Position numbers and translations under genes: made by a program. The notes below the pieces were generated by a model. The model saw nothing but the letters and a program-made list of their open reading frames with translations. It did no database searches and had not been told where the DNA came from. From Planctomycetaceae bacterium UBA4732 (GTDB taxonomy: Bacteria > Planctomycetota > Planctomycetia > Gemmatales > Gemmataceae), in contig DHJA01000105.1 in the NCBI GenBank assembly GCA_002404095.1, positions 17,731 to 44,417 of the forward strand: 26,687 bases of DNA, written 5' to 3'. Shown here piece by piece: positions 1 through 6,747 of the stretch (position 1 is its first letter; each line of letters begins with the position of its first letter).

Positions 1-24
1 GGGTCGCGGCTAAACAACCCGGTC

Positions 25-1122
25 ATGCTGGCGGCGGCTATCGGCACGGGTTTCGTCTTTCTGTTGACGGCGTTGCTTTCTCAGGCGGATGAAAAGAAAC
101 CGGAGAAGCCCGATAACATCGCGGCTCCGCTAACGGAGACCCGCGTCATCGAGCGCGTGACGGCTTCCACCGACAAGGCGCTTGACTGGTTGGAGAGTAA
201 GCAGATCAAGCAAGGCGAAAGCACCGGCGCCTGGAACACCAATCAAGCCTTTAACGCTCTGGCAATGCTGGCATTCATGTCGAGCGGCCACACGCCCGGC
301 CGCGGCAAGTACGGTGACGTGATCGAGGACGGCGTGGTCAAGCCGGGCGTACTAACGCGCGGCAAGAAGTACATGCTGTCGAAGGCGCAGCCAACCGGCT
401 ACATCTCGTCCGGCGCCATGTACGAACACGGCCTTGCTGCCCTTTGCCTAGCGGAAATGTACGGTATGGACCCCGACCCGGATCTGGAGGACAAGCTGCG
501 TATGGCAGTGGAGCTAATCGTGAAAGTGCAGTCGCCAGCCGGCGGTTGGCGCTACACGCCGGCCCCGACCGACCAGGATTTGAGCGTGACGGTGATGCAA
601 GTGGTGGCCCTGCGCGCCGCCAACAACGCTGGCATCCGCGTGCCCCAGGAGACGCTCGACAAGGCGGTGAAATACGTTCAATCGTCGGCGCAGCGCGGGC
701 CGGACAACAAGCCGGTGGGCGGCTTCGGCTACCAAGGGCCGGGGCAATCGCCGCAGACCAGCGCCGGCGGCGTACTCTCCCTCCAGCTTCTCGGCCATTA
801 CGATGACCCGACCATCCCGCCGACGCTCCAGTTTCTCAGTAAGGTTCCCGTGGAGTGGGGCGGAGGCAATCCGCAGTACTTCTACTACTTCCATTACTAC
901 GCGATCCAGGCGTTCTACCAGGCCGGCGGCAAGGAATGGAACGACTGGCACCCGCGCGTCCGAGAACTGCTGCTGAAACATCAGAATGCGGACGGCAGCT
1001 GGGACGTGCCAGCGGGATCGTCCGAGGCCCAGTACTCCAACGGCGACAAGGTCTACTCGACGGCGATGGCCACGCTGATCCTAGACATCTACCGGCACTA
1101 TTTGCCGGCGTACCAGCGCTAA
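25..1122 (+). CDS. Prenyltransferase/squalene-oxidase repeat protein, exported or membrane-anchored
   Basis: The 365-residue protein starts with a hydrophobic segment (residues 1-19) followed by a charged linker, so it is probably exported or anchored. The rest is an alpha/alpha-toroid of the prenyltransferase/squalene-oxidase repeat type: repeat-like motifs with GGW (173-175), GGFGY (232-236) and DGSW (near 333), each next to helices. The DXDD acid motif of true squalene-hopene cyclases is not visible (only TDQDLS near 182), so cyclase activity is unlikely and a binding role is more probable. The frame is open from base 1 to the ATG, so the real start may lie upstream of the window. In planctomycetes such proteins often sit beside DUF4159, MoxR and VWA genes, as here. 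The exact role is unknown. Confidence 0.8.
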   Translation: MLAAAIGTGFVFLLTALLSQADEKKPEKPDNIAAPLTETRVIERVTASTDKALDWLESKQIKQGESTGAWNTNQAFNALAMLAFMSSGHTPGRGKYGDVIEDGVVKPGVLTRGKKYMLSKAQPTGYISSGAMYEHGLAALCLAEMYGMDPDPDLEDKLRMAVELIVKVQSPAGGWRYTPAPTDQDLSVTVMQVVALRAANNAGIRVPQETLDKAVKYVQSSAQRGPDNKPVGGFGYQGPGQSPQTSAGGVLSLQLLGHYDDPTIPPTLQFLSKVPVEWGGGNPQYFYYFHYYAIQAFYQAGGKEWNDWHPRVRELLLKHQNADGSWDVPAGSSEAQYSNGDKVYSTAMATLILDIYRHYLPAYQR

Positions 1123-1124
1123 AT

Positions 1125-1230
1125 TTTTCACCGCGGAGAACGCAGAGAACGCGGAGAAAAGACAAGAGGAAGAGTGATATGTTCCGGGCGATGTTTGTTC
1201 TCTGCGCTCTCTGCGTTCTCCGCGGTGAAA
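1125..1230. repeat. Long inverted repeat spanning the start of the next gene
   Basis: The left arm 1126-1158 and the right arm 1198-1230 are each 33 nt and complementary at 31 of 33 positions. Both are built from a GAGAACGCAGAGAACGC-type motif. The 39-nt loop contains the Shine-Dalgarno-like AGAGGAAGAG and the ATG at 1179. The right arm is coding sequence of the next gene. I recall this motif as a dispersed repeat in planctomycetes and some other phyla, recognisable when translated as PRRTQRTQR or LCALCVLRG. That recollection was not checked. Confidence 0.8.
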
Positions 1231-1901
1231 CTATTGCCGCGGAGACGGGGACCATCACCGGGACCGTTGATAAGCCGGCAGACGTGACCAAGCTAATGGC
1301 TATCAATCGCGGCGACGATAAGCGCTTTCCCGGCGAGATCGACGCGAAGACCGGCGCGTTTACGATCAAGAATCTGCCGTTGGGCGCGACTTATGATCTG
1401 CTGTTCGAGATCGGCGCCGACATGAAACTGGAAGGCGTCAATTTGAGCGTTCCGCACTCCGATTACGAGGTGGAACAGCCGATGACCAAGGAGGACGTGG
1501 AGGCAATAACCGAAGCGGCAAAGTCCCTCAACCAGTTTGAGAACAACATTGAAGTAATGACTGTCCTCGGCAACATTCAGCACGCCGCCGTGGTGCTGAA
1601 CAAGACGCGAACGACTTCGTTCGTCAACCAGGCGCCCGGCGAAATGATCTGGCGGATGGAAGTGTGGCAGTTCGAGAAACCGGACGAAACGTGGATCAAG
1701 AACCAGGACGATCTGTTCGTCGTGCTACACCGTGAGCGCTTGCAAAAGGCGGATTTTGACAAGAAGGCGTTGACGCTGGACCCGGCGCTGGGCGGCGTGG
1801 GTTTATCGGAAAAACAGGCGAATGTGGAACTCGGCAAGGTAGTCCTGCCGTCCAAGGAGCGGGGCATTCGCCTGCGCACCCGGACGGCGAAGGACAAATA
1901 A
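1179..1901 (+). CDS. Small exported protein with carboxypeptidase-regulatory-like N-terminal domain
   Basis: The start at 1179 is chosen because AGAGGAAGAG precedes it at good spacing and because it begins a signal peptide; the open frame reaches back to 855 only as antisense and repeat sequence. The 240-residue product has a short hydrophobic leader with an Ala-Ala cleavage-like site near residue 20. A beta-rich stretch follows (GTITGTVDKP, then GAFTIKNLPLGATYDL) that resembles the carboxypeptidase regulatory-like (CarboxypepD_reg) fold. The remaining 150 residues are unassigned. It lies between the prenyltransferase-like gene and the DUF4159 gene, in the same direction and with short gaps, so it is probably co-transcribed. 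Residues 7-17 of the leader are encoded by an inverted-repeat arm. Confidence 0.7.
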   Translation: MFRAMFVLCALCVLRGETIAAETGTITGTVDKPADVTKLMAINRGDDKRFPGEIDAKTGAFTIKNLPLGATYDLLFEIGADMKLEGVNLSVPHSDYEVEQPMTKEDVEAITEAAKSLNQFENNIEVMTVLGNIQHAAVVLNKTRTTSFVNQAPGEMIWRMEVWQFEKPDETWIKNQDDLFVVLHRERLQKADFDKKALTLDPALGGVGLSEKQANVELGKVVLPSKERGIRLRTRTAKDK

Positions 1902-1928
1902 CGCGGCGATGCCGCGAGGAGGACGACG

Positions 1929-3434
1929 ATGGCGGAAGTCAACCGTCGGCGCTTTATCATCGAAACCACGGCCGCGGCCGCGGGCCTTGCGAGCCTGGGC
2001 GGCGCGCAGGCGATAGGGGCGGATCGCCAACTGGGCACCTGCGGCCCGCCGCCGCGCATGAATGCGACGCGGCAGACCGCCGCCGAGGGAATGCCGCCGC
2101 TGCCGTTGCCGGCCGTGCCGCTGCGCCGCAGCGAGCCGAAGGCCGAGCCGGCGCCGCCGCTGATGATGGCCAAGCTGGAGTACGGCACGACCCAAGACTG
2201 GAACACCGACCCTGGCGACGCCGACAACCTCATGCGCCACGTCCGTCAGGCCGTCGGCTTGTGGTACGGCTGGAAGCACATGAATATCGAGGAGCTGGTC
2301 GCGCTGCACAAGGCCGACAAGCAGTGCAAAATCCCGTCGCTGTACATCAGCGGCCACGAGGCGTTCGAGTTCACCAAGGATCAGCGCGCCGCCCTGGTGC
2401 AATATCTGGTGGACGGCGGTACGCTGGTCGGCGACGCCTGTTGCGGCCGTGAGGAGTTCGCCGCGTCCTTCCGCCGCGAGGTCAAGGAGATGTTCCACGA
2501 CCGCGCCTTCGACGTGCTGCAGCTCGACCATCCGATCTTCCGCGCTTTCCATAAGTACACCTCCGTCAACGTCCGCACCTTCCCGATGGGGATGAAGACC
2601 GACACGGAGGCGCCGCCGGAATTGCTCGGCATCAACCTCGGCTGCCGAACGGCCATCGTCCTGTCGCCTTACGACATGAGCTGCGGCTGGGACGATCACA
2701 CCCACGAACGCGGCTCCCGGCTGCTGCCTGGAGACGCCGTCCGCCTCGGCATCAACCTCATCAGTTACATCGCCGCCATGCGTCAAGTGGCCGAGACGCA
2801 GGCGGTGACGCGGCTCATCAGCGACAAAACGGATCGCCCGCGTCAACAATTCGTGTTGGCCCAGCTGCGGCACCAGGGCGACTGGGATCCCGACCCCAAC
2901 AGCACGGTGCAAATGTTGCGCTGCCTGTCCGGTGAGTCGTCGTTGGCGGTGGCGTTCGACCTCAAGAGCGTCGATCCGTCGGAAACGAAGCTGGCGCCGT
3001 TCCCGTTCCTGTACATGACCGGCTTCCGCGACCCGAAGTTGACCGACGACGAAGTGGCGGCGCTGCGGCGGCATTTGCAGGCCGGCGGCTTCCTGTTCAT
3101 CAACAATTGCTCCGGCTACAACGCCTTCGACCGCGCCGCGCGGGCGCTGTCGGCCCGCCTGTTCCCCGATCAGAAGTTGGCGCCGGTGCCGGCCGACGAT
3201 ACGATCTTCAAATCGCTGCACACGATCACCAAGGGCAAGGATCGGCAGACGAACGAGGAGCGTCCGATCGAATTGGAAGGCGTGCGCATCAAGAACCGGC
3301 TGGTGCTGGTCTACTCGAAGAACGACATGGTGACGCAGCTCAAGCAGGTGAGCGATCCGTTCGGCAACGGCTACGACGCCGATACTTGCCGCAAGCTGGC
3401 CGTCAACATCGTTGCTTATGCGCTGCAGAACTAA
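1929..3434 (+). CDS. Tat-exported tandem DUF4159 protein
   Basis: The 501-residue protein is preceded by GAGGAGGACGACG, a strong ribosome site. The N-terminus carries a twin-arginine signal (NRRRFI at 5-10, then a hydrophobic Ala/Gly run to about 28), so it is likely exported folded through Tat. Two copies of a DUF4159-like unit follow. The first, about residues 78-215, opens MAKLEYGTTQDWNTDP and includes a YLVDGGTLVGDACCG strand-turn. The second, about 300-440, opens FVLAQLRHQGDWDPDP and includes LQAGGFLFINNCSG. DUF4159 has a glutamine-amidotransferase-like fold of unknown function and is often found with MoxR/DUF58/VWA genes. Here a Uma2 gene separates it from moxR. The role is unknown, presumably envelope-related. 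Confidence 0.82.
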   Translation: MAEVNRRRFIIETTAAAAGLASLGGAQAIGADRQLGTCGPPPRMNATRQTAAEGMPPLPLPAVPLRRSEPKAEPAPPLMMAKLEYGTTQDWNTDPGDADNLMRHVRQAVGLWYGWKHMNIEELVALHKADKQCKIPSLYISGHEAFEFTKDQRAALVQYLVDGGTLVGDACCGREEFAASFRREVKEMFHDRAFDVLQLDHPIFRAFHKYTSVNVRTFPMGMKTDTEAPPELLGINLGCRTAIVLSPYDMSCGWDDHTHERGSRLLPGDAVRLGINLISYIAAMRQVAETQAVTRLISDKTDRPRQQFVLAQLRHQGDWDPDPNSTVQMLRCLSGESSLAVAFDLKSVDPSETKLAPFPFLYMTGFRDPKLTDDEVAALRRHLQAGGFLFINNCSGYNAFDRAARALSARLFPDQKLAPVPADDTIFKSLHTITKGKDRQTNEERPIELEGVRIKNRLVLVYSKNDMVTQLKQVSDPFGNGYDADTCRKLAVNIVAYALQN

Positions 3435-3448
3435 AGGCGGAGGGGATT

Positions 3449-4054
3449 ATGAACGCACAACCGACTACTCTAGAGGCGCCGCCGAGGCCGATCACTGTGG
3501 AAGAATGGGGCGCGATGGAAGGGCCTCCGTTCTACGAACTGGTGGACGGCCAATTGAAGGAGAAATTAGAATTGTCGGTCTGGCACGACTTCTTACTCTT
3601 TGACCTGGCGGCATTCCTTGTCACGCACATAAAAGCGCATGGCTTGGGGCAAATAGGAGGCGCGACAACGAAGGTACGCATTTCCGCATTGGGCGGGCGC
3701 ATGCCGGACCTGTTCCTGATTCCGCGAGACCAGTACCACTTGGTCGGACGGAACGTCTTCCGCGGCGTCCCCCCGTTCGTCGCGGAAATCTTGTCGCCGA
3801 GTACGGAACGAGTGGATCGAACGGAAAAGCGGAACGAGTACGCCCGGCTCGGAATCGGCCAGTACTGGCTCATCGACTTCCCCAACCGCGCCATTGAGAT
3901 CTACCACCTGCGAGACCTGCCCGAGGGCGGACGGGCCTACGAGTTGATGGAAACGATCAGCGGCGACGATGTATTTCGGCCCTCGCTCTTTCCCGGCGTG
4001 GATATTCCGCTGGCCGAGGTCTGGCCCACCGAGTTTGAAAATCTCAATAATTGA
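3449..4054 (+). CDS. Uma2 family protein (PD-(D/E)XK nuclease fold)
   Basis: The start at 3449 follows GGCGGAGGGG. The 201-residue product has the Uma2 layout: an N-terminal TVEEWGAMEG..FYELVDGQL segment, then the nuclease-fold core with PDLFLIPRDQ, an acidic AEILSPST strand and EKRNEYARLGIGQYWLID. The Asp of PDLF, the Glu of AEIL and a downstream Lys are the expected catalytic positions. Uma2 proteins are very numerous in planctomycetes and cyanobacteria, and their substrate is unknown. The gene sits between the DUF4159 and MoxR genes and has slightly lower GC (one counted 60-nt line is 55%), so it may be a later insertion. The family call is firm and the function unknown. Confidence 0.88.
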   Translation: MNAQPTTLEAPPRPITVEEWGAMEGPPFYELVDGQLKEKLELSVWHDFLLFDLAAFLVTHIKAHGLGQIGGATTKVRISALGGRMPDLFLIPRDQYHLVGRNVFRGVPPFVAEILSPSTERVDRTEKRNEYARLGIGQYWLIDFPNRAIEIYHLRDLPEGGRAYELMETISGDDVFRPSLFPGVDIPLAEVWPTEFENLNN

Positions 4055-4072
4055 CAAACAGGAGATTCCTAA

Positions 4073-5140
4073 ATGCCGTCCGCCGCCGTTGCTACGAAGG
4101 CCAATCCGCTCATGGGCGGTGGCGCCGCCGCTTCCGCGAGCGACGTGGAAGCCATCGCCCGCTTGGGCGCGGCCCGCAAGAAATTGAAAGAAGAGATCGC
4201 CAAGGCTGTCGTCGGCCAGGAACACATCGTCGATCAACTGTTGACGGCGTTGTTCGCGCGCGGCCACTGTCTGATGATCGGCGTGCCGGGGTTGGCTAAG
4301 ACGTTGATGGTCCGCACCATCGCCTCGGCCATCGACCTCAAGTTCAACCGCATCCAGTTCACGCCTGACCTGATGCCGTCGGACATCACCGGGACCGAGA
4401 TCATTGAAGAGGATCGGACCACGGGCGGACGGCAGTTCCGTTTCGTTCACGGGCCGGTCTTCGCCAACATTCTGCTCGCCGACGAGATTAACCGCACGCC
4501 GCCCAAGACGCAGGCCGCGTTGCTCCAGGCCATGCAGGAAAACGAAGTCACCGTGGGCGGCCGGACGTATGCGCTGCCGTCGCCGTTCTTCGTGCTGGCC
4601 ACGCAGAATCCCATCGAGCAGGAGGGCACCTACCCGCTGCCGGAGGCCCAGCTCGACCGTTTCATGTTCGACATTCGCATTAGTTATCCCAAGCCGCATG
4701 AGGAACTGGAGATCGCCAAGGCGACGACGGCCGATGTGGCCTCGAACGTGAATAAAATCCTTACCGGACCTGAAATTATACAATTGCAGCAGATCGTCCG
4801 CAAGCTGCCGATCAGCGATCACGTCGGCATGTATGCGGTGAACCTGGCGCGGACGTCGCGGCCGGAGGACGAGATCGCGCCTAAGTTCATCAAGGATTAC
4901 GTCAACTGGGGCGCCGGCACGCGCGCGGTGCAGTATTTGGTGCTGGGGGCCAAGGCGCGGGCGGCTATCGGCGGCGAGTACAACGTAACTTGCGCGCATG
5001 TCCGCGAAGTGGCTCCGCTGGTGCTGCGGCACCGCATTATGACGAACTTCCACGGCGAAGCCGAAGGAATAACGCCGGACAAGATCGTCAAACAATTGCT
5101 GGAGCATGTAAAAGAACCGCGGCCGGAAGATTACAAATAA
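4073..5140 (+). CDS. MoxR-type AAA+ ATPase
   Basis: The 355-residue protein is preceded by CAGGAG. It has Walker A GVPGLAKT (70-77), Walker B ILLADE followed by INRTPPKTQAALLQAMQE (133-156), sensor-1-like ATQNP (176-180), and the EGTYPLPEAQLDRF signature with the arginine finger region. These match the MoxR/RavA family, which uses ATP to remodel or activate client proteins, often working with VWA proteins. The C-terminal lid domain is complete. The DUF58 and two membrane VWA genes downstream fit the usual partner set. A nucleotidyltransferase-like gene lies between this gene and DUF58, which is not the standard arrangement. Confidence 0.95.
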   Translation: MPSAAVATKANPLMGGGAAASASDVEAIARLGAARKKLKEEIAKAVVGQEHIVDQLLTALFARGHCLMIGVPGLAKTLMVRTIASAIDLKFNRIQFTPDLMPSDITGTEIIEEDRTTGGRQFRFVHGPVFANILLADEINRTPPKTQAALLQAMQENEVTVGGRTYALPSPFFVLATQNPIEQEGTYPLPEAQLDRFMFDIRISYPKPHEELEIAKATTADVASNVNKILTGPEIIQLQQIVRKLPISDHVGMYAVNLARTSRPEDEIAPKFIKDYVNWGAGTRAVQYLVLGAKARAAIGGEYNVTCAHVREVAPLVLRHRIMTNFHGEAEGITPDKIVKQLLEHVKEPRPEDYK

Positions 5141-5160
5141 ACACCCAACAGGGAGAGGCG

Positions 5161-5805
5161 ATGCCTAAAATTTCGCCAACGAAACGGCAGCCGGCAGAGA
5201 AACCCGCTCCCTTTAGTTTCATGAAGCGGCTGAAGGAGATTAGTATGTTTTTCGCCGGCAAGGATGAGGTCCATAAGACCTTGCGGCGGTTGGTTAAGCG
5301 GTTGGAGAAGGCGGGCATTCTTTACGCCGTTCTCGGAGGGATGGCGGTGAACGCCCATAAATACGTTCGCACGACGAGGGACGTGGACCTGCTATTGACG
5401 CCGGAGGGTTTGGAGGAGTTCCGCAAGCGGTTCGTGAGCAAGAATTACCGACAAAAGGATGGGCGGCCCAGGCGCTTCGTCGATTGCATCAACGAGATCG
5501 AGATCGACTTCTTGATTGCTGGGCGGTTCCCCGGCAGTGGGGCGCCGGGACCAATTGCTTTCCCCAGCCCTGACCGTGTGGCGGAAACCATTGACGCCAT
5601 CGCGGTCGTCAATCTGCCGACGCTGATTGAACTCAAGCTTTGCGCCCGGCGCCACCGTGACTTTGGCGATGTCGTCGAGTTGGTTCGTTTCAACGACCTG
5701 GACGAGTCATTCGCCGACCGTCTGCACCCGAGCGTTCGCGGCGATTATATCGAGTGCCTCGAAGAGAAACGCCGCAACGACGATTACGAAGCCCGCGAAG
5801 GCTAG
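5161..5805 (+). CDS. Nucleotidyltransferase-fold protein (AbiEii/NTP_transf-like)
   Basis: The start at 5161 follows GGGAGAGGCG; the frame is open further upstream only over the MoxR gene. The 214-residue product has the polymerase-beta nucleotidyltransferase pattern: LGGMAVNAH (58-66), RTTRDVDLLL (70-79) with acidic residues D74 and D76, and a third Asp in EIEIDFLIAG (D116). The LIELKLCARRHRDFGDVVEL helix (156-175) resembles AbiEii-type NTases, some of which are toxins that modify tRNA. No antitoxin-like partner is adjacent, so the toxin reading is not supported here. It lies 20 nt after moxR and 20 nt before DUF58, apparently inside the operon. The fold call is good and the substrate unknown. 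Confidence 0.85.
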   Translation: MPKISPTKRQPAEKPAPFSFMKRLKEISMFFAGKDEVHKTLRRLVKRLEKAGILYAVLGGMAVNAHKYVRTTRDVDLLLTPEGLEEFRKRFVSKNYRQKDGRPRRFVDCINEIEIDFLIAGRFPGSGAPGPIAFPSPDRVAETIDAIAVVNLPTLIELKLCARRHRDFGDVVELVRFNDLDESFADRLHPSVRGDYIECLEEKRRNDDYEAREG

Positions 5806-5825
5806 CCCTCGGAACACCTACCGCC

Positions 5826-6734
5826 ATGCCATCCGAAGCGACTTACAAGTACCTCGACCCCGTAGCCCTCAGCCGGCTCAAGAACCTTTCTCTCGCGGCC
5901 AAGCTCGTCGCCGAGGGCTTCTTCGCCGGCCTTCACAAAAGTCCGCACAAGGGCTTCTCTATCGAGTTCGCCGAACACCGCGAATACACGCCCGGCATGG
6001 ACCCGCGCCACGTCGATTGGCGCGTCCTCGGCCGATCCGACAAGCTCTACGTCAAGCAGTACGAAGAGGAAACCAGCCTCCGCTGCTACCTACTAGTCGA
6101 TAAGTCGGCGTCGATGGGTTACAAATCCGAAGGCGCCGCGATGTCCAAGCTGGAATACGCCTCGTACCTTGCCGCCACGCTGGCCTATCTGACGGCGTTT
6201 CAGCACGACGCCGCCGGCCTCATTACCTTTGACAACCGCATCCGCGATCAGATTCCGGCGCGGCAAGGTCCGGGACATATGCGATTGCTCATGGAGAAAT
6301 TAGAACATACGCAAGCCGGCGCCGAGACCTCACTGAGCAAGGTTTTTCACGAATTGGCCGAGTCGCTGAAACGCCGGGCGATGGTCGTAATCCTCTCCGA
6401 TTTGTTTGACGACACCGACGAGCTAATTAGTGCGCTTAAGCATTTCCGGCACAAAAAGCATGAAGTCATCGTCTTCCAGATATTGGACCCGGCCGAGTTG
6501 GATTTCCCCTTCGATGACGTGACGCGCATCGAAGACATGGAAACGAGCCGGGAGATCACCAGCGACCCGCGCGCCTTTCGCAAGGCATATCTGGACGAGT
6601 TGAATAAGTTCCTCGACGCCGTGCGCCTCGGCTGCCGGGCTTCCAACATCGACTACACGACGGCGCGGACCGACCAGCGTTTCGATCAGTTCCTCGGCGG
6701 CTACCTCGCCCGCCGGCAGGCTCTATTGCGCTGA
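5826..6734 (+). CDS. DUF58 protein with VWA-like domain
   Basis: The start at 5826 gives a 302-residue product. The N-terminal half has the DUF58 signature (FAEHREYTPGMDPRHVDWR, then YVKQYEEE). It continues into a VWA-like fold with an intact MIDAS motif in LLVDKSASMGY, with Asp, Ser and Ser in DXSXS order. Further on, VVILSDLFDD is the second metal-loop region. DUF58 proteins are known partners of MoxR ATPases. There is no membrane segment, so this is a cytoplasmic member of the module. It lies 20 nt after the nucleotidyltransferase gene and 13 nt before the BatA-like gene. Confidence 0.92.
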   Translation: MPSEATYKYLDPVALSRLKNLSLAAKLVAEGFFAGLHKSPHKGFSIEFAEHREYTPGMDPRHVDWRVLGRSDKLYVKQYEEETSLRCYLLVDKSASMGYKSEGAAMSKLEYASYLAATLAYLTAFQHDAAGLITFDNRIRDQIPARQGPGHMRLLMEKLEHTQAGAETSLSKVFHELAESLKRRAMVVILSDLFDDTDELISALKHFRHKKHEVIVFQILDPAELDFPFDDVTRIEDMETSREITSDPRAFRKAYLDELNKFLDAVRLGCRASNIDYTTARTDQRFDQFLGGYLARRQALLR

Positions 6735-6747
6735 ACCGGAGTCCGCC

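Noticed and set aside
25..1122. Squalene-hopene cyclase
   Set aside because: Only 365 residues and no DXDD motif; the repeats alone do not support cyclase activity.
1803..3221. Long open frame on the - strand across the DUF4159 gene
   Set aside because: It is antisense to a clear coding gene, rich in Arg/Gln/His and without any domain; typical of high-GC shadow frames.
3593..5107. 504-codon open frame on the - strand across Uma2 and MoxR
   Set aside because: It is opposite genes with strong motifs, has low-complexity Arg-rich translation and no ribosome site.
5161..5805. Toxin-antitoxin module with the nucleotidyltransferase
   Set aside because: No small antitoxin gene is adjacent; it sits between moxR and DUF58 in operon spacing.
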